From Rhizobium sp. R634 (GTDB lineage Bacteria > Pseudomonadota > Alphaproteobacteria > Rhizobiales > Rhizobiaceae): a DNA stretch of 64,000 bases. Numbering within the stretch: the stretch's first letter is position 1; every line of letters begins with the position of its first letter. A model generated the notes under the pieces. It had not been told where the DNA came from. It saw only the letters and a list, made by a program, of their open reading frames with translations, and ran no database searches. Positions 17,358-25,554 of this stretch are shown here, in pieces. The position numbers and the translations under genes were made by a program. The stretch covers positions 186,001 to 250,000 of the forward strand of contig NZ_LOKW01000029.1 of NCBI RefSeq assembly GCF_002211305.1. The letters run 5' to 3'.

Positions 17358-18122
17358 CTAGAGGCAGGTCGTGATGCCGCCGTCGACATAGAGCGTGTGG
17401 CCGTTGATGAAGGACGAGCCGCGCCCCGACAGGAAGACGGCAGCGCCGACCAACTCCTCGACATTGCCCCAGCGCCCGGCCGGTGTGCGCTTTTCGAGCC
17501 AGGAAGAGAATTCGGGATTGTCGACCAGCGCCTGATTGAGCGGTGTCTTGAAATAACCCGGCGCAATCGCGTTGATCTGCAGGCCGTGCTTGGCCCAATC
17601 GGCGCACATGCCGCGCGTCAGATTGCGCACCGCGCCCTTTGTCGCCGTATAGGGGGCGATGCCGGGACGGGCGAGCTCGCTTTGAACGGAGGCGATGTTG
17701 ATGATCTTGCCCTGACCGCGGGCGATCATGGCCTTGGCCGCCGCCTGGCCGACGTAAAAGACGCTCGAAATATTGGTGGTCAGCAGCAGTTCCCATTTGT
17801 CCGCCGGGAAATCCTCCAGCGGCGTGCGAAACTGCATGCCGGCATTGTTGATCAGAATGTCGAGCGGCCCGATATCGGCCTCGACCGCGGCGATCCCTTG
17901 CGCCGCGGCGTCCTTGCTGGTCACGTCGAAGATGGCTGCATGGGCTGACAGGCCTTGAGCCTTGAGGCTTTCGACCGCGCGCTGCACGGTCTCGGGCGTG
18001 CGGCCGTTGATGACGACCTCGGCGCCATGCTGCGCCAGACCCTCGGCCAGCGCATAGCCGATCCCCTGGCTCGAGCCGGTGATCAGGGCAAGCCGCCCGG
18101 TCAGATCAAACAGGTTCTTCAT
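17358..18122 (-). CDS. idnO: Short-chain dehydrogenase, gluconate 5-dehydrogenase (5-keto-D-gluconate reductase) type
   Basis: A 254-residue SDR with cofactor motif TGSSQGIG, NNAGMQFR and the catalytic Ser-Tyr-Lys (IASVQSE and YTATKGA). The N terminus FDLTGRLALITGSSQGIGYALAEGLAQHGAEVVING is very like IdnO/Gno, which interconverts 5-ketogluconate and gluconate. It is 13 bases before gntK and heads the operon. Promoter and GntR-type operator lie about 85 bases upstream (18206-18232). The closest alternative is another sugar-acid SDR, e.g. 2-keto-3-deoxygluconate oxidoreductase (KduD). Confidence 0.85.
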   Translation of the reverse strand: MKNLFDLTGRLALITGSSQGIGYALAEGLAQHGAEVVINGRTPETVQRAVESLKAQGLSAHAAIFDVTSKDAAAQGIAAVEADIGPLDILINNAGMQFRTPLEDFPADKWELLLTTNISSVFYVGQAAAKAMIARGQGKIINIASVQSELARPGIAPYTATKGAVRNLTRGMCADWAKHGLQINAIAPGYFKTPLNQALVDNPEFSSWLEKRTPAGRWGNVEELVGAAVFLSGRGSSFINGHTLYVDGGITTCL

Positions 18123-18187
18123 GCAGATAACTCCTCCAGTCTCGCTGCGGGCGACGGCTCATGCTGCCGCGTCCGGGTGAAACTTAC

Positions 18188-18232
18188 TTGACATCCCTTT
18201 TTCGGATTATATGTTATCGATAACATAATCAA
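18188..18232. promoter_or_regulatory. Divergent promoters around a GntR/IdnR-type operator
   Basis: Operator ATGTTATCGATAACAT at 18211-18226, extended by one matched base pair each side. Plus strand: TTGACA (18188-18193), 16-bp spacer, TATGTT (18210-18215). Minus strand: TTGATT (18232-18227), 15-bp spacer, TATAAT (18211-18206). One repressor dimer would block both the 18122 operon and the 18258 gene pair. Confidence 0.75.
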
Positions 18233-18257
18233 CTGCCAAAATGCGGGATGAGACGGA

Positions 18258-19199
18258 ATGCCTGAAGTAGAAATCTTGATGGCCGGAGCATATCCGGAAT
18301 GGGACATGGTGGATCTGGAGACGAAGTATCGCATCCATCGCCTGTGGGAAGCGGCCGATCGCCAGGAACTGATCGCAAGGGTCGGCGGCAATATCCGCGC
18401 CATCGCGACGCGTGGCGAACTCGGCGCGTCCGCCGAGCTGATGAAGCAATTGCCGAAGCTGGAGATCGTCTCGTGCTACGGTGTCGGCACCGATGCCATC
18501 GATCTCTCCTATGCCCGCGCCAACAGCATTCGCGTCACCAATACCCCTGACGTGCTGACCGAAGACGTCGCCGATATCGCCATCGGGCTGCTGCTTGCCA
18601 CGGCGCGGCAGATTCCGCAGGCCGACACCTTCGTGCGCACCGGCCAGTGGGGCAATGTTCCGATGCCGCTGGTAACGCGCGTCGCCGGCAAGAAGGTCGG
18701 GATTGTCGGTATGGGCCGCATCGGCAAGGCGATCGCCAAGCGGGCTGCCGCTTTCGGCTGCGATATTTCCTATTTCACCCGCAACGAACACAAGGACGTC
18801 GCCTACGCCTATCAGCCTGATCTGATCGCGCTTGCCGGCTGGGCGGACTTCCTGATCGTCATCGTCCCCGGAGGGGAAGCGACCATGAAGATCATCAACG
18901 CGCCCGTGCTGAAGGCACTCGGCCCCAACGGCATGCTGATCAATGTGTCGCGCGGGACGACCGTCGATGAAGAGGCGCTGATCGCCGCGCTTCAAAACCG
19001 CACCATTCAGGCCGCAGGCCTTGACGTCTTCCTGAACGAGCCCAAGATCGACGCGCGCTTCCTGACGCTGCCGAATGTCGTGCTGCAGCCCCATCACGGC
19101 TCCGGCACCATCGAGACCCGCAAGGCCATGGGCCAGCTGGTCCGAGACAATCTCGCCGCGCATTTTGCAGGGCGCGCGCTCCCAACTCCTGTCGTGTGA
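18258..19199 (+). CDS. D-isomer-specific 2-hydroxyacid dehydrogenase
   Basis: A 313-residue NAD(P)H enzyme with the nucleotide-binding motif VGIVGMGRIGKAIAKRAAAFG (GxGxxG), the substrate loop YGVGTDAID, and catalytic residues in LINVSRGTTVDEEALI, DVFLNEP and PHHGSGT (catalytic His). It belongs to the glyoxylate/hydroxypyruvate/2-ketogluconate reductase group. It lies 32 bases downstream of the operator and nearly abuts idnD. Reduction of 2-ketogluconate to gluconate would fit the pathway (inferred). Confidence 0.85.
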   Translation: MPEVEILMAGAYPEWDMVDLETKYRIHRLWEAADRQELIARVGGNIRAIATRGELGASAELMKQLPKLEIVSCYGVGTDAIDLSYARANSIRVTNTPDVLTEDVADIAIGLLLATARQIPQADTFVRTGQWGNVPMPLVTRVAGKKVGIVGMGRIGKAIAKRAAAFGCDISYFTRNEHKDVAYAYQPDLIALAGWADFLIVIVPGGEATMKIINAPVLKALGPNGMLINVSRGTTVDEEALIAALQNRTIQAAGLDVFLNEPKIDARFLTLPNVVLQPHHGSGTIETRKAMGQLVRDNLAAHFAGRALPTPVV

Positions 19200-19207
19200 G
19201 GTCCGAT

Positions 19208-20239
19208 ATGAAAGCCATCGTCATTCATGCCGCCAAGGATCTCAGGGTCGAGGAGCGCGAGCCGGAGATTGCGGGCGCGGGGCAGGTGGAGATATCAATC
19301 GAAGCCGGCGGCATCTGCGGTTCCGACCTGCATTATTACAATCATGGCGGCTTCGGCACCGTTCGCCTGCGCGAACCGATGATCCTCGGCCACGAGATCG
19401 CCGGCACAGTCAAGGCGCTGGGCGCCGGTGTGAGCGACCTTACTGTCGGAGACCGCGTGGCGGTGTCCCCGAGCCGGCCGTGCAACCAATGCCAATATTG
19501 CTTGAAGGGCCAGCAGAACCATTGCCTCAACATGCGCTTTTACGGCAGCGCCATGCCGATGCCGCATATTCAGGGCGGCTTTCGCCAGCGGTTGGTGGCG
19601 GAGCGGTGGCAATGCCACAAGGTCGCTGAGGGCATCTCGATTCATGAGGCCGCTTTCGCCGAACCCTTCGCGGTGACGCTGCATGCGGCAAGCCGCGCCG
19701 GATCGCTGCTGGGCAAGCGGGTGCTCGTCACCGGCTGCGGCCCGATCGGCATGCTGGCGATCGTTGCGGCGCGCGTTCTCGGCGCCCGCGAGATCGTCGC
19801 GACCGACGTGACCGACAGCGTTCTCGCCATCGCCCGCACCAGCGGCGCGGATCGCACGATCAACGTCGCCACCAATGCTGCCGACCTTGCGGCCTACGGC
19901 GCCGACAAGGGATATTTCGACGTCATGTTCGAGGCATCAGGCAACGAAAGGGCGGTGCGCGCCGGCCTGGAGGTGCTGAGGCCCCGCGCCGTTCTCGTGC
20001 AGCTCGGCCTTGGCGGCGACGTCTCCATTCCGCAAAACATGATCGTCGCCAAGGAAATCGAGATGCGCGGGACATTCCGTTTCCACGAGGAATTCGCGCT
20101 TGCCGTCGAACTGATCAATGCGCGCCGTGTCGATCTGAAACCGCTGCTGACAGGTGTCTTCGGGATCGACGAGGCCGTCGCCGCTTTCGAACTGGCAAGC
20201 GACCGCAGCAAGTCCATGAAGGTGCAGATCGCCTTCTGA
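19208..20239 (+). CDS. idnD: L-idonate 5-dehydrogenase, zinc alcohol dehydrogenase family
   Basis: A 343-residue medium-chain dehydrogenase. The catalytic zinc site is seen in GGICGSDLHYYNHGG and GHEIAGTV, the structural zinc cysteines in RPCNQCQYCLKGQQNHCLN, and the cofactor fold in VTGCGPIGMLAIVAARVLGA. The ICGSDLHYYNHGGFGTVRLR stretch is typical of IdnD, which oxidises L-idonate to 5-ketogluconate. ATG at 19208 has GTGAGG upstream. It follows the hydroxyacid dehydrogenase by 8 bases and completes an idonate to gluconate to 6-phosphogluconate route with idnO and gntK. Confidence 0.88.
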   Translation: MKAIVIHAAKDLRVEEREPEIAGAGQVEISIEAGGICGSDLHYYNHGGFGTVRLREPMILGHEIAGTVKALGAGVSDLTVGDRVAVSPSRPCNQCQYCLKGQQNHCLNMRFYGSAMPMPHIQGGFRQRLVAERWQCHKVAEGISIHEAAFAEPFAVTLHAASRAGSLLGKRVLVTGCGPIGMLAIVAARVLGAREIVATDVTDSVLAIARTSGADRTINVATNAADLAAYGADKGYFDVMFEASGNERAVRAGLEVLRPRAVLVQLGLGGDVSIPQNMIVAKEIEMRGTFRFHEEFALAVELINARRVDLKPLLTGVFGIDEAVAAFELASDRSKSMKVQIAF

Positions 20240-20251
20240 CGGCGTCGCCGG

Positions 20252-21319
20252 CTATGTGCCGCCGCGGTTCGTGCTTTCGCGTAAGACCACCTTGTAGCCT
20301 GTCAATGTGATCTCATCGCCCATCGAGCCGCCGCCATGCACTGCATCCAGCAGGCGCACGGCGGCCTGCTGGCCGATGCCGTAACAGTCGACATTGATGG
20401 TGGTGATGCTGGGATGACAGATCGACGAGATCTCGTAATCGCCGAAGCCGGCAATGGCGATATCTACAGGCACGTTCATTCCCCTGCGCTTGCATTCCAT
20501 GATCGCGCCGAAGGCGGAAAGGTCGGAGACGCAGAGAACGACTTCGGTGTCTGGCCAGCGCTCCAGGAGGCTGACGACCGCCTGGCCGCCCTGTTCCATG
20601 GTGATCGGCGGCACGCCGAAGGAAATCACCCGGCCAGGCCCCAGGCCGAGTTCCTCGACCGTCTTCAGGAAACCGCTTCGCCGCTGGCTGCCGCGCGTAT
20701 CGCGCGCCGTCGTTCCGCCGATATAGCCGAACCTGCGATAGCCCTGGTTCGCCAGCGCCCGCACCAGCAGGGACATCGCCTCGCTGTTGGAAAAGCCGAC
20801 GACGTGGTTGATCGGCTCTTCCGGAATCTCCCAGGTCTCGACCACCGGAATGCCGGCCTTATCGAGCATGCGCCGGGCGCGGTCCGTGTGCGAACCGCCG
20901 GTGAGGATGATGCCTTCGGGGCGCCGGCGCAGCATCGCCTCGATCAGTCTTTCCTCTTTCTCCGCCGAATAATCGGTATAGCCGAGCAGAAGCTGAAGGC
21001 CGGTATTCTCCAACGCGTCGGTGATGCCCCGCGCAGTATCGGAGAAATTCGAATTGTTGATCGAGGGCACGAGGGCGGCGATGAAGCCGCTGCGCCTCGA
21101 GGAAAGACTGCCGGCGGAGAGATCGAGCACGTAACCCAGCGCATCGACGGCTTCCATGATGCGCTTCCGGGTTTCTTCGGAAACGCTCGCATCCTGCCGG
21201 AAGGCGCGTGAGACGGTCATGGCCGATACGCCGACATATTTGGCGACCTCAGCCATCGTCAGCTTCTGGGCGTCAGCTGCCTTGACACGTTTGTCTTTTG
21301 GCTCATCCTCGTTTTTCAC
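20252..21319 (-). CDS. gntR: LacI-family repressor, GntR/IdnR type
   Basis: A 355-residue regulator. The LacI helix-turn-helix lies at about 20-45 (LTMAEVAKYVGVSAMTVSRAFRQ), followed by the hinge (ALGYVLDLSAGSLSSRRSGFIAALVPSINNSNF) and a periplasmic-binding-like effector domain. The name follows E. coli GntR/IdnR (LacI family), not the GntR family. Operators of the ATGTTA-N4-TAACAT type at four places in this region, two of them in its own upstream region, point to this protein as their ligand. Gluconate or 5-ketogluconate may be the inducer (inferred). Confidence 0.88.
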   Translation of the reverse strand: MKNEDEPKDKRVKAADAQKLTMAEVAKYVGVSAMTVSRAFRQDASVSEETRKRIMEAVDALGYVLDLSAGSLSSRRSGFIAALVPSINNSNFSDTARGITDALENTGLQLLLGYTDYSAEKEERLIEAMLRRRPEGIILTGGSHTDRARRMLDKAGIPVVETWEIPEEPINHVVGFSNSEAMSLLVRALANQGYRRFGYIGGTTARDTRGSQRRSGFLKTVEELGLGPGRVISFGVPPITMEQGGQAVVSLLERWPDTEVVLCVSDLSAFGAIMECKRRGMNVPVDIAIAGFGDYEISSICHPSITTINVDCYGIGQQAAVRLLDAVHGGGSMGDEITLTGYKVVLRESTNRGGT

Positions 21320-21370
21320 TGGGCTCCGCTTTCAAAACAGCTTCCGAGTTGGGCAACTCAGGACACGATA

Positions 21371-21386
21371 AAGTTATCGCTATCAT
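21371..21386. promoter_or_regulatory. GntR/IdnR-type operator before the repressor gene
   Basis: AAGTTATCGCTATCAT matches 13 of 16 positions of the perfect operators at 15840 and 18211. It lies 52 bases upstream of the repressor start, suggesting autoregulation. Confidence 0.55.
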
Positions 21387-21465
21387 CGCACAATCGATAT
21401 TATTGCAGGAATGCAGCCTTCCACAATTGGTCGGCCCCTGTACGATGGCTGCAAAACAGGACAGA

Positions 21466-21481
21466 ATGGTAGCGATAACAA
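21466..21481. promoter_or_regulatory. GntR/IdnR-type operator before the lactonase gene
   Basis: ATGGTAGCGATAACAA matches 13 of 16 operator positions and lies 19 bases before the lactonase start. Together with the 21371 site, which is about 95 bp away (about nine helical turns), it could support loop formation. Confidence 0.55.
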
Positions 21482-21499
21482 TCCGGAAAAGGGAGCATC

Positions 21500-22426
21500 A
21501 TGTTCGGCGAAATTGAGGGTACGGGGTTCGAGGTTCTCGATCCGCGCTTTGAAAGCTGTTTCGTCGGCCATGCGCGCGTCGAGCGGCTGTGGACAGGCGG
21601 CCGCTGGCTGGAGGGACCGGCCTGGTTTGCCGCCGGACGTTATCTGGTTTTCTCGGATATCCCGAACAACCGGATGATGCGCTACGACGATACCAGCGGA
21701 CATACATCGATCTTCCGCTCGCCCAGCAACAATTGCAACGGCAACACGGTCGACAATCAGGGCCGGCTCGTCACCTGCGAGCATCTGACACGCCGCGTCA
21801 CCCGGACGGAGTTTAACGGCAAGATTAGTGTGCTGGCCGACAGGGTTGCCGGCAAACGGCTCAATTCGCCGAACGACGTCACCGTCAAATCCGATGGCAC
21901 CATCTGGTTCACCGATCCGAGCTACGGCATTCTCCACGACTATGAGGGCGATTACGGCGACGAGGAAATCGGCGGATGCCATGTCTACCGGCACGATCCG
22001 GCGACAGGTGCGACCGGTCGGATGACCGCCGATTTCGTCAAACCGAACGGCCTGGCTTTCTCGCCTGACGAAACGATGCTCTATGTTGCCGATACCGGAG
22101 GAACGCATCAACCCGGCGGTCCGCGCCATATACGAAAGCTCGCCGTGTCCGATGACGGCAAGCTCACCGATCTCGGCGTTTTCGCCGAATGCACCGCAGG
22201 CTTTTTCGACGGTTTTCGCGTCGACCGGAAGGGCCGGATATGGACGAGCGCCGGCGACGGCGTCCACTGCTATGATCCGGATGGCACCTTGCTCGGCAAG
22301 ATCCACATTCCCGAGATCGTCTCCAACGTGGCCTTCGGCGGAGAGAAATTGAACCGCCTCTTCATCACCGCAACCACGTCGCTCTACGCCGTCTATCTCA
22401 CGGCCAACGGCTCGAGACTGGGATAA
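21500..22426 (+). CDS. SMP-30/gluconolactonase family protein
   Basis: A 308-residue six-bladed beta-propeller lactonase. WLEGPAWFAAGRYLVFSDIPNNRMMRY carries the first metal ligand (Glu), NSPNDVTVKSDGTIWFTDPSYG the Asn/Asp ligands, and FFDGFRVDRKGRIWTSAGDGVHCY the final Asp. These hydrolyse aldonolactones such as glucono-1,5-lactone to the free acid. GGGAG lies 5 bases before ATG. It is divergent from the repressor and has its own operator, so lactone hydrolysis feeds the gluconate pathway of the neighbouring operons. Confidence 0.9.
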   Translation: MFGEIEGTGFEVLDPRFESCFVGHARVERLWTGGRWLEGPAWFAAGRYLVFSDIPNNRMMRYDDTSGHTSIFRSPSNNCNGNTVDNQGRLVTCEHLTRRVTRTEFNGKISVLADRVAGKRLNSPNDVTVKSDGTIWFTDPSYGILHDYEGDYGDEEIGGCHVYRHDPATGATGRMTADFVKPNGLAFSPDETMLYVADTGGTHQPGGPRHIRKLAVSDDGKLTDLGVFAECTAGFFDGFRVDRKGRIWTSAGDGVHCYDPDGTLLGKIHIPEIVSNVAFGGEKLNRLFITATTSLYAVYLTANGSRLG

Positions 22427-22433
22427 TCGCTGA

Positions 22434-22450
22434 GCCGCCTGTCGGGCGGC
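22434..22450 (+). terminator. Hairpin after the lactonase gene
   Basis: GCCGCC-TGTCG-GGCGGC, 7 bases past the stop, followed by CTCGGTTTGTTG. The stem is short but GC-rich with a loose T-rich tail. Confidence 0.5.
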
Positions 22451-22475
22451 CTCGGTTTGTTGACAAACTCTCCTC

Positions 22476-22593
22476 CGTCATGCTCGGCCTTGTGCCGAGC
22501 ATCTGACCACAATAATTTTTCGACAGAAAACCGTTTATTTTCAGCTACTTGATTGGAAGGGCGTAGATCCTCGGCACAAGGCCGAGGATGACG
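22476..22593. repeat. RIME-like intergenic palindromic repeat element
   Basis: Two hairpins, ATGCTCGGC-CTTGT-GCCGAGCAT (22480-22502) and ATCCTCGGC-ACAAG-GCCGAGGAT (22567-22589), are inverted copies of each other and lie at the ends of a roughly 118-bp AT-rich core. CGTCAT opens the left end and ATGACG closes the right. This is the layout of rhizobial RIME1 elements (about 100 bp, two large palindromes, high copy number, intergenic). It contains no gene. Confidence 0.7.
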
Positions 22594-22627
22594 TCGCGGG
22601 TTTTGCAGAGGTTTGCCCGCAAGCCTG

Positions 22628-22656
22628 AGGCCGCCTTTTCAGGCGGCCTGCGTTTT
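22628..22656 (+). terminator. Hairpin with T tract between convergent genes
   Basis: AGGCCGCCT-TTTC-AGGCGGCCT makes a perfect 9-bp stem followed by GCGTTTT on the plus strand. It lies after the RIME-like element and before the end of the convergent vWA gene. It may terminate plus-strand transcripts; the GCCGCC core repeats that of the hairpin at 22434. Confidence 0.55.
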
Positions 22657-22679
22657 ACCAGCGCATGCGCGTTTCTTCT

Positions 22680-24776
22680 CTATTGCTGGCTGAGGCTGTC
22701 CGCCAAACGAACGAGGCCGAGAAAGTCGGATCTGTAGCCGAAGGGATCGGTCCCCCGCGATGCCGCAGCGAGATCGACAATCGCCTGATAGGAATAGGCA
22801 TCGAGGGCGGGAACGCGGCTCAGTTTCTGGCCGAAGGCGGCAACGGCGACCGAGAAGCGGACGTCCTGCGGCGCGGCGTCGGCGCTGGCGACCGTGTTGG
22901 CGTCGCCGACGGGCGTGGTGATGAGGGCGCTCTTGTTTTCGCCCGGCCGCTTGTAGCGCATCTTGACGAAGGCAAGCTCGCCCTGATGCGCGCTATCGGA
23001 CGTCTCGGCCGGCGCCTTGCTGGCCGCGCCGTAACGCAGGTCGTCATTCATGACCGCGGGGCTTCCCTTCGGCGTGATCTCATAGATTGCCGTGACGCTG
23101 TGGCCGGAACCGATATCGCCGGCATCGACACGGTCATTGTTGAAATCCTCACGCTTGAGGGCGCGCGTCTCATAACCGATCAGCCGGTATTCGGCGATCC
23201 GTTGCGGGTTGAACTCGACCTGGAATTTGACGTCCTTGGCGATCGGAAACAGCGTCGATCCGGCTTCTTCGACCAGTGTCTTCTGCGCCTCCGCCAGGGT
23301 GTCGATATAGGCGGCGCTGCCATTGCCGTTCTGTGCGAGCGTCTGCATCAGGGAATCGTTGAGATTGCCGCGCCCGAAACCGAGAACGGTGAGGAAGATG
23401 CCGTCCTTGCGTTTCTCCTCAACGATGCGCTTCAGATCCTCGTCGCTCGACGGGCCGACATTGAAGTCGCCGTCCGTCGCCAGCATCACCCGGTTGACGC
23501 CGTCCTTGACGAAGGCCTTTTTGGCAAGATCGTAGGCCGCCTCGATACCCTCGGCGCCGCCGGTCGAGCCTCCAGCCTCCAGCCTGTCGATTGCCGAGAG
23601 GATCTTCGATTTCTCCACCACCCGCGTCGGCTCGAGCACCGTGCCGGCATTGCCGGCATAAGTGACGATCGACACGGTGTCGTCGGCCTTCAGCCTGTTG
23701 ACCAGCAGCCGGAAGGCGCTCTTCAGCAGCGGCAGCTTGTCCGGTTCGTCCATCGAGCCCGAGACGTCGATCAGAAAGACGAGATTGGCGTGCGGCGCGG
23801 TCGCCGGCGCGATGTCATAGCCCTTGATCGCCACATGCATCAGTTCCGTGTCGTGATTCCACGGCGTCGGCATCACCGTCACCGTCGCCTTGAAGGGCTG
23901 GTCGGCATTCTCGGGACGCGGCCAGTCGTAAGGGAAATAATTGATCATTTCCTCGACGCGCACCGATTGCGGATCGGGCATCGCCCCGCCGGTCAGCGAC
24001 CGGCGGACGAAGGAGTAGGAGGCGCTGTCGACATCGGCGGAGAAGGTCGAGACCGGATCGGTCGCGACACTCTTGATCGGATTTGCCGCAGCATTGGCAA
24101 AACGCTCGCGATTGGGATCGAGCTGGATCTGGACACGTCCGCCCGCCGGCGGGACAGGCGAGGGGGCGACGGCCATCGGTTCGGCCAATTGCTGCTGAGG
24201 GGCGCCAGGAGCAGCCGGCATGGCGGAACTTTTCGACCTGTTCGTCAGACCGGCAATCTCGCCGGCATCGAATTCAGCACGCAGCTCCGCAGCCGACTTT
24301 GCAGCCTGCGGCTGCTTGTCCTGCAAAACTTGAGCGCTATCAGCCGCCGACGATTGCGCCGGACGATTCTCTTCGGTCGGCGCTTCGGAAAGCTTCGGCG
24401 CGGGCGCGACGGGTTCGGCCGGCCGGCCAGTCGGTTTCGGCATTTCATTTTTCGAAAGAGTACCGGCGACCCTTTCCTGATCGACGATCGGTTGGTTGCG
24501 GGTCAGCTCGAAGGTGAGATAACCGGCGGCGGGAATGACGAGCAGCGTCGCGAGGGCTGAACCGGCGAGGAATTTCTTATTCACAGCAGGGCTCCATATC
24601 CAGTTGATGATGGAGCTTGGACGCCAGCCCTGCGCATTTCCTTGGGCTGTGGCTGCATTATTTTCGGCTTCGTCGAAGGCCTGCATCGCCGCGGCAAGGG
24701 CGCGCGAGCGCGCTTCCGGATCGGCGTCCGGCGGTGTCAGGTGGGAGAGCTTTTCGAGTTCCTTGTCCAAGATCAT
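22680..24776 (-). CDS. Membrane-anchored von Willebrand factor A domain protein, YfbK type
   Basis: A 698-residue protein. A cytoplasmic N terminus (1-66) precedes one membrane helix (68-89, FLAGSALATLLVIPAAGYLTF), then a Pro/Ala-rich linker to about 215. The YfbK N-terminal region (SADVDSASYSFVRRSLTGG) is followed by the vWA domain with MIDAS residues DVSGS (337-341) and ATDGDFNVG, and the C-terminal YfbK region (DPFGYRSDFLGLVRLA). Its ATG overlaps the stop of an ECF sigma factor gene. The topology resembles an anti-sigma protein carrying a metal-binding sensor, which is an inference. It has no signal peptide. Confidence 0.88.
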   Translation of the reverse strand: MILDKELEKLSHLTPPDADPEARSRALAAAMQAFDEAENNAATAQGNAQGWRPSSIINWIWSPAVNKKFLAGSALATLLVIPAAGYLTFELTRNQPIVDQERVAGTLSKNEMPKPTGRPAEPVAPAPKLSEAPTEENRPAQSSAADSAQVLQDKQPQAAKSAAELRAEFDAGEIAGLTNRSKSSAMPAAPGAPQQQLAEPMAVAPSPVPPAGGRVQIQLDPNRERFANAAANPIKSVATDPVSTFSADVDSASYSFVRRSLTGGAMPDPQSVRVEEMINYFPYDWPRPENADQPFKATVTVMPTPWNHDTELMHVAIKGYDIAPATAPHANLVFLIDVSGSMDEPDKLPLLKSAFRLLVNRLKADDTVSIVTYAGNAGTVLEPTRVVEKSKILSAIDRLEAGGSTGGAEGIEAAYDLAKKAFVKDGVNRVMLATDGDFNVGPSSDEDLKRIVEEKRKDGIFLTVLGFGRGNLNDSLMQTLAQNGNGSAAYIDTLAEAQKTLVEEAGSTLFPIAKDVKFQVEFNPQRIAEYRLIGYETRALKREDFNNDRVDAGDIGSGHSVTAIYEITPKGSPAVMNDDLRYGAASKAPAETSDSAHQGELAFVKMRYKRPGENKSALITTPVGDANTVASADAAPQDVRFSVAVAAFGQKLSRVPALDAYSYQAIVDLAAASRGTDPFGYRSDFLGLVRLADSLSQQ

Positions 24777-25297
24777 ACCTCTTCCTTGCCGAGCATGGCC
24801 TTCAGCCTCTTGCGCGCTTCGTGCACTTGCCAGGAGACGGTCGTTTCCGAGCAGCCCATGACGTCGGCGGCGGCGGAATGGCTGAGGCCCTCGCCATAGA
24901 CGAGCAGCACGGCGTCGCATTGCCTTTCCGGCAAAGCGCGCACCGCCGCCCATAATTCGCTCGACATCTCGTCATCGTTTCCGCCTGGCGGATCCTGCTG
25001 CGGTTCGGCGGCATAGGCGCGGAATGTCTGCTCCTCCCGCGCACGCTTGCGCCTATGGTCGCGGGCGGCATTGAGCGTCAGCGTATAGAGCCACGTCCTG
25101 AAGCGGCTGGCGCCGCGAAAGCCGCGAATGGCGGCACCGAGCTTGACGCAGACCTCCTGGGCGATGTCATCCGCATCGGTGGAACTGCCCGACCACCGCC
25201 ACGCCGTCGCATGGACGAAATCATAATGGCGCGAGACCAGTTGACCAAAGGCCTCCCGGTCACCGCGCTGCGCCCGTTCTATGAGCTCCGCATCCAA
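24773..25297 (-). CDS. ECF-type RNA polymerase sigma factor
   Basis: A 174-residue group IV sigma factor. Region 2 (FGQLVSRHYDFVHATAWRWSGSSTDADDIAQEVCVKL) and region 4 (LPERQCDAVLLVYGEGLSHSAAADVMGCSETTVSWQ) are both present, separated by an acidic linker. It is translationally coupled (ATGA) to the vWA membrane protein, which therefore is the likely regulator. The typical AAC-rich -35 autoregulatory promoter was not recognised upstream. The start is the conventional MDAELIERAQRGDREAF. Confidence 0.9.
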   Translation of the reverse strand: MDAELIERAQRGDREAFGQLVSRHYDFVHATAWRWSGSSTDADDIAQEVCVKLGAAIRGFRGASRFRTWLYTLTLNAARDHRRKRAREEQTFRAYAAEPQQDPPGGNDDEMSSELWAAVRALPERQCDAVLLVYGEGLSHSAAADVMGCSETTVSWQVHEARKRLKAMLGKEEV

Positions 25298-25554
25298 TGC
25301 GCACCTACCCCCAAGCTATCAAGCAAGATGCTATTTCGGGATTGAGACGTTTCTCCGATGGCGTTCCTTGGGTCGACAGCAAAAAAATTTTTGTTCGAAC
25401 ACCGGCAATATCTCCGGCGCGGCTTAAAAATAATGAAGCATCACGACATCCACGAGTCGCGGCCAGACAGATCGCCTCCGTCCCGAAGGCGCATGATGCG
25501 GGCAGAGTCGGCCAAGGGCATGGATCTGCATGTCCCAAATCGAAAGGACCTTCC

